Below, piece after piece: positions 52,964-60,731 of a stretch of DNA of 64,000 bases (position 1 is its first letter; each line of letters starts with the position of its first letter). The notes beneath the pieces were generated by a model that did no database searches, was not told where the DNA came from, and worked only from the letters and a program-made list of their open reading frames with translations. Source of the DNA: Bacteroidota bacterium (GTDB lineage: Bacteria; Bacteroidota; Bacteroidia; Chitinophagales; Chitinophagaceae); NCBI GenBank assembly GCA_023386555.1, contig JAEWJK010000003.1:310001-374000 (forward strand). Direction: 5' to 3'. The position numbers and the translations under genes were made by a program.

Positions 52964-53113
52964 TTGCGTCGCACTCTTGTACAATTGAACACAGATGACA
53001 CAGATGCAGCGGATTAATACTGATAATCTGTGTCAATTCAATCATAATCATCAGCGTAATCAGCGTTCCAATCCTGTCGAATAAAGTTCAGAACGTACAA
53101 GTGAGTGACACAA
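52964..53113. mobile_element. MITE-like inverted pair of the dispersed repeat (B left, A right)
   Basis: An exact type B core (52964-52982) faces an exact inverse type A core (53095-53113), 150 bp in all. The interior holds CACAGATGACACAGATG, AATCTGTGTCAATT and ATCAGCGTAATCAGCG motifs and no gene. The 400-bp gap between divergent leuS and ftsX contains little else. Layout and length match the 27443-27593 unit although the interiors differ. Confidence 0.68.
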
Positions 53114-53292
53114 CGGAAGTTGAATTATGCACTGCTGCCGGCTAAATAAAAATCTACTAACAAAATTTTAACCCTCACCGGTAGTGATGTGCATAATTAC
53201 CGTTTAAAACAAATCGTTAGAGTGCTGCAAATGTAATGTTTAGGCTTGTAAACCCTACATTTGCACCTGTCTAAAACCGCTAAATTCTACGC

Positions 53293-54168
53293 ATGGCAGC
53301 ACAACAGAAAGCATCGTTGAAACGCAGTAAGCCTAATTATGTGTATAGCATTGTTGGGGTGGCTCTTGTATTATTGATCATGGGAGTAATGGGTTGGCTA
53401 TTTATGAACTTTAACCAGGTAGCTACCATGTTTAAAGAAGACATCAGGATAAGTGCTTACCTGAGAACAGCTAATAAAGACACCATTAACCAGATACAAC
53501 AATTTGTTGCCAGCCAGCCTTTTGCAAGGAATGTGGAGTATGTAAATAAGGAATCGGCAAAAAAGATCTGGAATAAAGATAACCAGGAAGATTGGGCTAC
53601 AGTTTTGGATGATAATCCTTTACCGGAAAGCATTGATTTTTATGCGAAAAGTGATTGGATAAATAAGGATAGCCTGGCTAAGATGTCGAATACAATTTTG
53701 ACCCGTTATCCAGACCAGATCACTGATCTTCAGTATCCTAAAGAACTGGTGAACAACCTGAATGAAAGAGCATCGAAGCTTGGATTGGTGTTTTTGGTAG
53801 TGGCGATTATTCTTTGTGTGCTGGTAATTGTTAGCATTGATAATACTATTCGTTTAGCCATGTTCAGCAACCGTTTCTTAATAAAGACGATGCAAATGGT
53901 GGGTGCCACAAGATGGTTTATAGTAAAACCGATGGATATGAGAGCTATCGTAAACGGGTTGATCAGTTCGGTGATTGCCATTGCCATATTATTTACGGTA
54001 ATGAAATGGGCAGAAAGCCAGTTTGATGGATTAAAAGCCCTACACAGTACCAGCAATCTGTTGATTTTATTTGGCGGAATGGTGCTGGTAGGTGTGATCA
54101 TTTCTCTATACAGCACGCATAGAAGTGTGATGAAATATTTGAAAATGAAACTGGATGACTTATACTAG
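53293..54168 (+). CDS. ftsX: Cell division protein FtsX-like permease
   Basis: The membrane part of the FtsEX complex, which controls septal peptidoglycan hydrolases. The 291-aa protein has a basic N-terminus, one membrane segment (YSIVGVALVLLIMGVMGWLFM), a periplasmic domain (about 45-170; FKEDIRISAYLRT) and three C-terminal segments, with the NRFLIKTMQMVGATRWFIVKPM loop typical of FtsX. The ftsE gene is not adjacent. ftsX-DUF3098-uppP is a standard bacteroidete cluster. Confidence 0.93.
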   Translation: MAAQQKASLKRSKPNYVYSIVGVALVLLIMGVMGWLFMNFNQVATMFKEDIRISAYLRTANKDTINQIQQFVASQPFARNVEYVNKESAKKIWNKDNQEDWATVLDDNPLPESIDFYAKSDWINKDSLAKMSNTILTRYPDQITDLQYPKELVNNLNERASKLGLVFLVVAIILCVLVIVSIDNTIRLAMFSNRFLIKTMQMVGATRWFIVKPMDMRAIVNGLISSVIAIAILFTVMKWAESQFDGLKALHSTSNLLILFGGMVLVGVIISLYSTHRSVMKYLKMKLDDLY

Positions 54169-54257
54169 GTCATTTTGGTCAATGGTCAATTAGCCAATGG
54201 CCGATGACTCAATGACTAATTGACTTTTGTTTATATTGCAAACCTTAATTAACTGAA

Positions 54258-54530
54258 ATGGCTGTAGAAAAGAAAATTGTAAAAGAGAAAGTAGTAAGAG
54301 AAAGAACCATTCTTTTTACAAAAGATAATTATATATGGATGGGGATTGGTGGTGTGATCATTGCTATTGGCATGTTACTGATGAGTGGTGGTAAAAACCA
54401 GGATCCGAATGTATTTGATACCAATGTGGTGTATAGTACAACAAGAATAACGATAGCTCCTATTGTTATCTTACTAGGTTTCGTGGTAGAGATATATGCT
54501 ATTTTTAAGAAGCCTGTAGTAAGAGCTTAA
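54258..54530 (+). CDS. DUF3098 membrane protein
   Basis: A 90-aa protein with a highly charged start (MAVEKKIVKEKVVRERTILFTKDNYIW) and two membrane segments (MGIGGVIIAIGMLLMSGG and IAPIVILLGFVVEIYAIF). This is the DUF3098 pattern. It nearly always lies between ftsX and uppP in Bacteroidota, so a cell-envelope or division role is inferred. Confidence 0.88.
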   Translation: MAVEKKIVKEKVVRERTILFTKDNYIWMGIGGVIIAIGMLLMSGGKNQDPNVFDTNVVYSTTRITIAPIVILLGFVVEIYAIFKKPVVRA

Positions 54531-54548
54531 TTTTTATAAATGAATTTG

Positions 54549-54576
54549 AATCCCGCCGATAGCGGGATTTTTTTGT
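54549..54576 (+). terminator. Terminator after DUF3098
   Basis: An 8-bp perfect stem AATCCCGC / GCGGGATT with loop CGATA, then seven T. It lies between DUF3098 and uppP, so uppP may need its own promoter. Confidence 0.85.
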
Positions 54577-54599
54577 TTCTTTAATCTTTAAAGTTGCAC

Positions 54600-55397
54600 A
54601 TGAATATTTTTGAAGCGATAATTATAGCTATAGTTGAGGGCATTACGGAATTTTTACCCATTTCTTCTACTGGTCACATGATCATTACCAGTTCTTTATT
54701 GGGTATTCATAAAGAAGAGTTTACAAAACTGTTTACTGTAGCCATACAGTTAGGAGCGATCTTATCGGTAGTTATTCTTTATTATAAACGCTTTTTCCCA
54801 TTAAACAGGTGGAAGTTTTATCTGAAGTTGCTGGTTGCTGTTGTACCTGCACTTGTATTAGGTGCCCTGTTTGAAGATGAAATAGACAGTTTGCTTGAAA
54901 GTCCACTTACAGTTGCCATTACATTGTTACTAGGCGGTATTGTGTTATTATTTATTGATAAAGTTTTTAAAACACATACAGTAGACAATGAAAAAGAATT
55001 GAGCTTTGGTAAAGCTTTTATTGTTGGATGTTGGCAATGTTTGGCAATGATACCTGGTGTTAGCAGAAGTGCTTCTTCTATCATCGGAGGAATGCAACAA
55101 AAGCTGACCCGAAATTTTGCTGCAGAATTTTCATTCTTTCTTGCCATTCCAACAATGGCTGCAGCAACAGGTTATAAGTTGCTAAAAACTTTCAAAGAAG
55201 AACCGGAAGTATTAACTGCAGGAAACAATCTAATGTTACTTATCGTTGGAAACATTGTAGCTTTTATTGTTGCAATGCTTGCAATAAAATTTTTTATTAC
55301 TTACCTCCAGAAACATGGATTTAAAATGTTTGGATGGTATAGAATAATCGTGGGCATTATACTTTTAGTGCTTATCTACACAGGTTATATTGAATAA
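54600..55397 (+). CDS. uppP: Undecaprenyl-diphosphatase
   Basis: Recycles undecaprenyl diphosphate to the monophosphate carrier for peptidoglycan and polysaccharide synthesis (BacA family). The 265-aa polytopic protein starts at the ATG 54600. Its two conserved motifs are EGITEFLPISSTGHMI and PGVSRSASSIIGG, which form the active site. Cell-wall context with ftsX fits. Confidence 0.95.
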   Translation: MNIFEAIIIAIVEGITEFLPISSTGHMIITSSLLGIHKEEFTKLFTVAIQLGAILSVVILYYKRFFPLNRWKFYLKLLVAVVPALVLGALFEDEIDSLLESPLTVAITLLLGGIVLLFIDKVFKTHTVDNEKELSFGKAFIVGCWQCLAMIPGVSRSASSIIGGMQQKLTRNFAAEFSFFLAIPTMAAATGYKLLKTFKEEPEVLTAGNNLMLLIVGNIVAFIVAMLAIKFFITYLQKHGFKMFGWYRIIVGIILLVLIYTGYIE

Positions 55398-55428
55398 TTT
55401 ATATCTTGTACTACTAAAAATAAATCTT

Positions 55429-55902
55429 ATGAGGAAATTAGTTTTAGCATTATTGGTGTCTACTGCTTTGATCGCTTGTAATTCCTGGGGTGATAAATAC
55501 ATGGCTAACGATAAAAGTGAAGTGTACTATAAAGATGGTGCTACAGCTGACGATGCAAAAAGGCTTGGAGATTTTCTATTAAAGAATAACTACTTTGACA
55601 GTGCTACAGAAAAATCAGTACAACTAACTAAAACCGTTGATACCTTCAACGTAAAATTTGTTGTTGATAAAGAAAAAGTAAGCCAGACAGAGAATGCAGA
55701 CATGTTATTTACCATTATGGGGGCTGCCATCAGTTCAGATGTATTCTCGGGTAAGCCGGTAAAAGTTATATTAGCAGATACTCGTATGGAGGGCTTTAAA
55801 GAAATTCCAACTTATACTATAACAGTAGATACTTCATCTGCTATTTCAGTAGAAGAACCAACTAATACAACTGGCGAAGGAGATACAACTCATCATAAAT
55901 AA
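55429..55902 (+). CDS. Small lipoprotein of unknown function
   Basis: A 157-aa lipoprotein: MRKLVLALLVSTALIAC, with Cys17 acylated. The mature domain (EVYYKDGATADDAKRLGDFLLKNNYFDS...VKFVVDKEKV) alternates strands and helices, and the acidic tail is rich in Thr/Glu (EEPTNTTGEGDTTHHK). An upstream ATG would add a non-signal leader overlapping uppP, so I start at 55429. No family recognised. Confidence 0.72.
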   Translation: MRKLVLALLVSTALIACNSWGDKYMANDKSEVYYKDGATADDAKRLGDFLLKNNYFDSATEKSVQLTKTVDTFNVKFVVDKEKVSQTENADMLFTIMGAAISSDVFSGKPVKVILADTRMEGFKEIPTYTITVDTSSAISVEEPTNTTGEGDTTHHK

Positions 55903-55921
55903 ACATTGAAACAATATTTGA

Positions 55922-55950
55922 AAGACGCTATTGTATATAGCGTCTTTTTT
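55922..55950 (+). terminator. Terminator of the small lipoprotein gene
   Basis: A 10-bp stem AAGACGCTAT / ATAGCGTCTT with a 5-nt loop, then TTTT. Confidence 0.85.
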
Positions 55951-55976
55951 ATTTTATCTTTAGCCAAACCAAGCAA

Positions 55977-57287
55977 ATGCAAACTGCTTCCAGGAAAGTT
56001 GTGAATGGCTGGGCCATGTACGATTGGGCTAACAGTGCTTACAACCTTGTAATAACATCCACCATATTTCCTGCATATTTCGAAAGCATTACCGGGGATG
56101 GAAATGACACAACAATTGATCATGTTCAATTTTTAGGACGAGATTTTGTAAACACCGCTTTATATAATTATGCATTGGCCGCTGCATTTTGTATTGTAGC
56201 AATCATGTCACCTTTACTTTCGTCTATTGCAGATTACAGGGGAAATAAAAAATCTTTCCTACGGTTCTTTATGACTATGGGAAGTATCTCATGCAGCCTT
56301 TTGTTCTTTTACAATGCAGATAATCTTTGGTTGGGCATCACTGCTATGATCATTGCCTGTGTTGGTTATTGGGCAAGCCTTGTATTTTATAATTCCTACC
56401 TGCCGGAAATTGCTTCATTTGAAGACAGGGATAAAGTGAGTGCAAGAGGTTTTGCATACGGATACATTGGAAGTGTAATATTACAGGTGATCTGTTTTGT
56501 GTTTGTGATGGGTAATGAAACATTTGGCATTACAAAAGGCTTTGCTTCACAGTTATCTTTCTTGCTGGTAGGTATTTGGTGGTTCAGCTTTGCCAGTCTT
56601 TCATTAAAGCGATTACCTAAATCATCTCCAATAGGTTCTGACAAGAAACATACATTGGCTCACGGTTACACAGAATTGAATAAAGTTTGGAAACAACTTG
56701 TTCATTTGCCGGTTTTAAAGCGGTATTTGTTCTCTTTCTTTTTTTACAACATGGGAGTGCAGACAGTAATGCTGGCTGCAACACTGTATGGCAAAAGTGA
56801 ATTAGGTATACCCACAGAAAATCTCATTATTGCCATATTAATTATTCAGTTAATTGCTATTCCTGGAGCTTACTTTTTATCAAAATTATCAGGTAAGATC
56901 GGAAACTTTCCTGCCTTAATGACTTGTGTGATCGTATGGATCGGAATATGCATCGCTGGATATTTATTACCTGCAAAAGATCCAATGGCATTTTATATTC
57001 TTGCAACGGTTGTTGGTTTTGTAATGGGTGGCATTCAATCGCTCAGCCGTTCAACTTATGCGAAGCTGATGCCTGAAACAAAAGACACTACATCATTCTT
57101 CAGCTTTTATGATGTAACTGAAAAAATTGCCATCGTTATTGGCATGTTCACCTTTGGTTTTATTATAGAGTTAACCGGTAGCCAAAGAAATTCTGTTCTT
57201 GCTTTAATGGTCTTCTTTATACTAGGCTTTTTACTTTTACTTTGGACAAATACAACTGCTAAAAAGAAAAAACATTCTATCGCATGA
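55977..57287 (+). CDS. MFS transporter (UMF1 / Atg22-like)
   Basis: A 436-aa inner-membrane transporter with about 12 segments. The start MQTASRKVVNGWAMYDWANSAYNLVITSTIFPAYF is the signature of the UMF1/Atg22 branch of the MFS. A further family motif is VGFVMGGIQSLSRSTYAKLMPE. Atg22 exports amino acids in yeast; bacterial substrates are unknown. Its stop overlaps the next start by 4 bp (ATGA). Confidence 0.92.
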   Translation: MQTASRKVVNGWAMYDWANSAYNLVITSTIFPAYFESITGDGNDTTIDHVQFLGRDFVNTALYNYALAAAFCIVAIMSPLLSSIADYRGNKKSFLRFFMTMGSISCSLLFFYNADNLWLGITAMIIACVGYWASLVFYNSYLPEIASFEDRDKVSARGFAYGYIGSVILQVICFVFVMGNETFGITKGFASQLSFLLVGIWWFSFASLSLKRLPKSSPIGSDKKHTLAHGYTELNKVWKQLVHLPVLKRYLFSFFFYNMGVQTVMLAATLYGKSELGIPTENLIIAILIIQLIAIPGAYFLSKLSGKIGNFPALMTCVIVWIGICIAGYLLPAKDPMAFYILATVVGFVMGGIQSLSRSTYAKLMPETKDTTSFFSFYDVTEKIAIVIGMFTFGFIIELTGSQRNSVLALMVFFILGFLLLLWTNTTAKKKKHSIA

Positions 57288-58123
57288 AGCTTTATTCAAT
57301 AAATACAGGCTATTTTAAATTAGATGGTGGTGCTATGTTTGGTGTAGTACCTAAAAGCATGTGGAATAAACTGAACCCTGCAGATGAAAATAATTTGTGC
57401 AGCTGGGCAATGAGAAGTTTATTAATTGAGGATGAGGGCAAACTTATTTTGATCGACAATGGAATAGGTGATAAACAGGATGCAAAATTCATGGGGCATT
57501 ATTATTTGCACGGAGATGATTCGCTGGATAAATCTTTAGCCAAATATGGATTTTCAAAAGATGATATTACAGATGTGATATTAACGCACCTTCATTTTGA
57601 TCATTGTGGTGGTAGTATTATCAGACAAGGTGATAAGTTAGTCCCGGCTTTTAAAAATGCTACTTATTGGAGTAATGAAAAACATTGGAACTGGGCAACT
57701 AAACCAAACGATAGGGAAAAAGCATCTTTCTTAAAGGAAAATATTTTACCAATACAGGAAAGTGGACAATTGAAGTTTGCATCAACAGAAGAAGGAAATT
57801 ACTTATTTGAAAATATTAAGTTGCGATTTGTAAACGGACATACAGATGCAATGATGTTACCACAAATCAGTTACAAAGGAAGGACGATTGTTTACATGGC
57901 TGATCTTTTACCTGCTGCTGCACATATTCCAATACCCTATGTGATGGCTTATGATATGTTTCCGCTGACTACTTTAAACGAAAAAAAAACTTTCTTAACT
58001 GAAGCAGTGGAGAACGATTATACACTTTTCTTTGAGCATGATCCAACGATAGAGTGTTGCAACTTACATATGACAGAAAAAGGTGTAAGACAAAAAGATA
58101 CTTTCAAAATAGCGGAAGTGTAA
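57284..58123 (+). CDS. Metallo-beta-lactamase fold hydrolase
   Basis: A 279-aa cytoplasmic di-zinc hydrolase. The MBL motif is DVILTHLHFDHCGGS (HxHxDH). The other ligands are the His in NGHTDAMM, the Asp in YMADLLP and the His in FFEHDP. The overall form is that of the lactonase/glyoxalase-II-like MBL proteins. Translationally coupled to the MFS gene; transporter and hydrolase may act on the same compound. Confidence 0.9.
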   Translation: MKLYSINTGYFKLDGGAMFGVVPKSMWNKLNPADENNLCSWAMRSLLIEDEGKLILIDNGIGDKQDAKFMGHYYLHGDDSLDKSLAKYGFSKDDITDVILTHLHFDHCGGSIIRQGDKLVPAFKNATYWSNEKHWNWATKPNDREKASFLKENILPIQESGQLKFASTEEGNYLFENIKLRFVNGHTDAMMLPQISYKGRTIVYMADLLPAAAHIPIPYVMAYDMFPLTTLNEKKTFLTEAVENDYTLFFEHDPTIECCNLHMTEKGVRQKDTFKIAEV

Positions 58124-58156
58124 TTTTTACTGGCAATTGATGCAACACATTCTTTT

Positions 58157-58175
58157 GTAGAAGTGTGCGACGCAA
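58157..58175 (-). repeat. Dispersed repeat core, type B variant
   Basis: GTAGAAGTGTGCGACGCAA, two mismatches from the core. The outer arm ends CATATCATAAAAAA directly at the terminator of the convergent DUF3108 gene. Confidence 0.75.
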
Positions 58176-58210
58176 CGATGCTCAATTAAAATACTATTGC
58201 CCATATCATA

Positions 58211-58240
58211 AAAAAGAAAAAAGCCTCAATTAGAGGCTTT
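58211..58240 (-). terminator. Terminator of the DUF3108 gene
   Basis: An 8-bp stem AAAGCCTC / GAGGCTTT with a 5-nt loop and a T-rich run (TTTTTTCTTTTTTATG) on the minus strand. Confidence 0.87.
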
Positions 58241-58244
58241 CAAA

Positions 58245-59036
58245 TTATTTCCAATTTACCAATGAACTGAGTGGATGTCGAAGTCCACGATATTGCATCA
58301 TATCTACTTTTACACTACCAACACTTATCGGGCTTTCAATTCTTAATGGAATATGGTTTGCATCGTCAGAAACCCAAACAGTCATCTTTTCACCACCTTC
58401 AAACATAGTTCCCTTAACTAAAAGCGGTTTGAACTTGATGGCTCTGAACTTGCCATATTTGGTTTTGATGGTTTCTTTACCAAGATATCTTATGTAGAGA
58501 TGAAACACTTCGTTATCTAAAAACATATCAAACGGAATCTTATCTCCTGCCTTATATTGATCGAAGTTGATATTTCTTGCATAATAGATTGAACTCAATA
58601 CATCCTGAATACAATTCGGCACTTTATAAACACCATCAGTGGTTATAGCTGTATTTGCAGTCTGATTAAAAGTAATGTTTTCGTATTTTTTATAACCACC
58701 TTCATCAACGTTACGAATGAACTTCAGTGGCTGAAGATTCGCGGTATCGATATAACTCTCATACTTATCTCTTACTTTAAATATCCAATCGTATTTGGAA
58801 TTGGAACTACCTGTACCAACCACATGATAAACAGGTTTGTTATTCATTCTTTCTAATGTTGTAGAAAAAGTAGCTGTACCTGCATTAATATAAACACCTA
58901 TGACACTATAAAAAACAGTGTAAGTAATATTCTCACCACCCTGGAAACTGGTATTCTTAATACCGCAGAAATTATCGCCTGCAGTCAGCGAAACGGTACA
59001 CAATAAAGCGGTAAAGATCGAAGCAATTTTTTTCAC
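58245..59036 (-). CDS. DUF3108 domain protein, exported
   Basis: A 263-aa periplasmic protein with an N-terminal signal (MKKIASIFTALLCTVSLTAG). The DUF3108 beta-rich domain has ENITYTVFYSVIGVYINAGTATFST and KYGKFRAIKFKPLLVKGTMFEGGEKMTVWVSDDANHIPLRIES, the core pattern of the family. It is 2 bp upstream of nothing but its own terminator and follows the flippase-like gene by 2 bp, so they form one operon. Function unknown, probably envelope. Confidence 0.88.
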   Translation of the reverse strand: MKKIASIFTALLCTVSLTAGDNFCGIKNTSFQGGENITYTVFYSVIGVYINAGTATFSTTLERMNNKPVYHVVGTGSSNSKYDWIFKVRDKYESYIDTANLQPLKFIRNVDEGGYKKYENITFNQTANTAITTDGVYKVPNCIQDVLSSIYYARNINFDQYKAGDKIPFDMFLDNEVFHLYIRYLGKETIKTKYGKFRAIKFKPLLVKGTMFEGGEKMTVWVSDDANHIPLRIESPISVGSVKVDMMQYRGLRHPLSSLVNWK

Positions 59037-59038
59037 GT

Positions 59039-59995
59039 TTATTTCTTAAAGAGTTTAATGCTTAAAATAAATAAGCTACCGGCTAATGCAGGAATAATGA
59101 GATTTATTATCCATAATCCTACAGTAGTAGCAATGATACCTAACGTATTTGTACTTACGAGACCAAATAACTCTATCGCTGCAATTCCTCTCAAGCTTAA
59201 TTCAATTGATGAAATGGTGGGCACTACTGCCAATACCAGGAAAAACACACTCACCAATCCGGCAGCTTGCCAAAAAGGAATATTCACTTCAAAAACCTGC
59301 AGCAATAATATGTATTGGACTATAAATACAACGTAACGTGTGACAGAAAGAGACAAAATTCGTGTTAATTCTTTCCAATGAAAGTCTTCCAGTTTCTCTA
59401 TGAGGTAACTATACTTTTTAACAAAAGGTAATCTTTCAATGAGTTTGGTTAACCATGAAAGTTCAAAATAAACGACCAACATAATAAGAACCACAGCCAA
59501 TACCCCATAAAATATTACTTCGTAAACCATAGGAACTAGTCCAGGATAAACTTCGAGCAGCCCAACTTTTGTTAATATAGTTTTAAGAGAATTTGTAACC
59601 GATTCTTTCATCCAAAACAATCCTGCAAGGCCAGCCAGCAAGGTGATGATGGTTTGACTCAAGCTTCCCACAAATATCAATGCAAGCCCTTTTAGCCTAT
59701 TACCTTCATGCAGATAAACAACTCTGCCAACATACTCACCAATTCTGTTAGGTGTATTAACAGCAAGAGACTGACCTGCAAAAACTGCTTTGAAGGCCCT
59801 GAGAAAAGATATTTGTTCAATAAATCTTACCAGCACCTGCCATTTCCTTGATTCTATACCCCAGTTTAAAAACATCAGCAGAACCACAGCAACAAGTTTC
59901 CAGCTATTCTTACCAAATGCTGAAGCTTTGATCAGTTGCCAGGATTGATGCAGGTCTTTCTGATTATTTATTTCACGATAAAGGGAATATGCCAC
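59039..59995 (-). CDS. UPF0104 / lysylphosphatidylglycerol synthase-like membrane protein
   Basis: A polytopic membrane protein of the flippase-like UPF0104 domain, with about seven segments and the family motif SLAVNTPNRIGEYVGRVVYL. The listed GTG start gives 318 aa. The frame remains open for 23 more codons upstream, to an in-frame stop near 60068, and those codons encode NKRVKIFLNYFIGPVLFIWV, a plausible first membrane segment. Translation may therefore start at a rare ATT (60058) or CTG (60055). Substrate unknown. Confidence 0.85.
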   Translation of the reverse strand: MAYSLYREINNQKDLHQSWQLIKASAFGKNSWKLVAVVLLMFLNWGIESRKWQVLVRFIEQISFLRAFKAVFAGQSLAVNTPNRIGEYVGRVVYLHEGNRLKGLALIFVGSLSQTIITLLAGLAGLFWMKESVTNSLKTILTKVGLLEVYPGLVPMVYEVIFYGVLAVVLIMLVVYFELSWLTKLIERLPFVKKYSYLIEKLEDFHWKELTRILSLSVTRYVVFIVQYILLLQVFEVNIPFWQAAGLVSVFFLVLAVVPTISSIELSLRGIAAIELFGLVSTNTLGIIATTVGLWIINLIIPALAGSLFILSIKLFKK

Positions 59996-60141
59996 CCAGA
60001 TGAATAAAACAGGACCTATAAAGTAATTCAGGAATATCTTAACTCGTTTATTCAGAATGCCAATTTAGCTTCAAAAATAACGAACTAACATGTTTGTTAA
60101 CATGATTGATATCTTATTTGCAAACATCTTACTTTCACATC

Positions 60142-60705
60142 ATGCAGGCTGGTGAGATCATATTAGGAATTGACCCCGGAACTACTATCATGGGTTATGC
60201 AGTACTGGAAGTAAGGAATGGCTTGCCTTCTGTACAAACTATGGATGTACTGAAACTCGGCTCTACAAAAAATATTTATTCAAGACTGGAGATGATACAT
60301 ACAAAAGTTTGTTCCATCATCTCTGTACACAAGCCAACCACTTTTGCTATTGAAGCTCCTTTTTTTGGAAAGAATGTACAAAGTATGTTGAAGTTAGGAA
60401 GAGCTCAAGGTGTAGCTATTGCTGCAGCAATGCAGGCTCAGTTACTAGTGACGGAATACTCACCTAAGAAAGTAAAACAATCCATTACCGGTAATGGTAA
60501 TGCAGATAAAGAGCAGATCTGGAAGATGCTGCAAACGATCTTGAAAATACAAGATCAACCAAAATATTTTGATGCTACCGATGCACTGGCTGTAGCGTTA
60601 TGTCATTACTATCAAATTTCATCTCCTGTTGCAGCGATATCAAAAGGTTTTAATGGATGGAAAGATTTTATTGCCAAAAATCCAGATAAGATCACGGTAA
60701 AATAA
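60142..60705 (+). CDS. ruvC: Holliday junction resolvase RuvC
   Basis: The endonuclease that cuts four-way junctions with RuvAB. The 187-aa protein starts at ATG 60142 (MQAGEIILGIDPGTTIMGYAV). The acidic catalytic residues are Asp11 in GIDPGT, the Glu in FAIEAPFFGKN and the Asp pair in FDATDALAVALCH. Motifs and length are canonical. It converges on gltX across a shared terminator. Confidence 0.95.
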   Translation: MQAGEIILGIDPGTTIMGYAVLEVRNGLPSVQTMDVLKLGSTKNIYSRLEMIHTKVCSIISVHKPTTFAIEAPFFGKNVQSMLKLGRAQGVAIAAAMQAQLLVTEYSPKKVKQSITGNGNADKEQIWKMLQTILKIQDQPKYFDATDALAVALCHYYQISSPVAAISKGFNGWKDFIAKNPDKITVK

Positions 60706-60706
60706 T

Positions 60707-60728
60707 AAAGCCACTCGAAAGTGGCTTT
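60707..60728. terminator. Bidirectional terminator between ruvC and gltX
   Basis: A 9-bp perfect stem AAAGCCACT / AGTGGCTTT with tetraloop CGAA, followed by A/T-rich sequence on both sides. Confidence 0.85.
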
Positions 60729-60731
60729 TAC

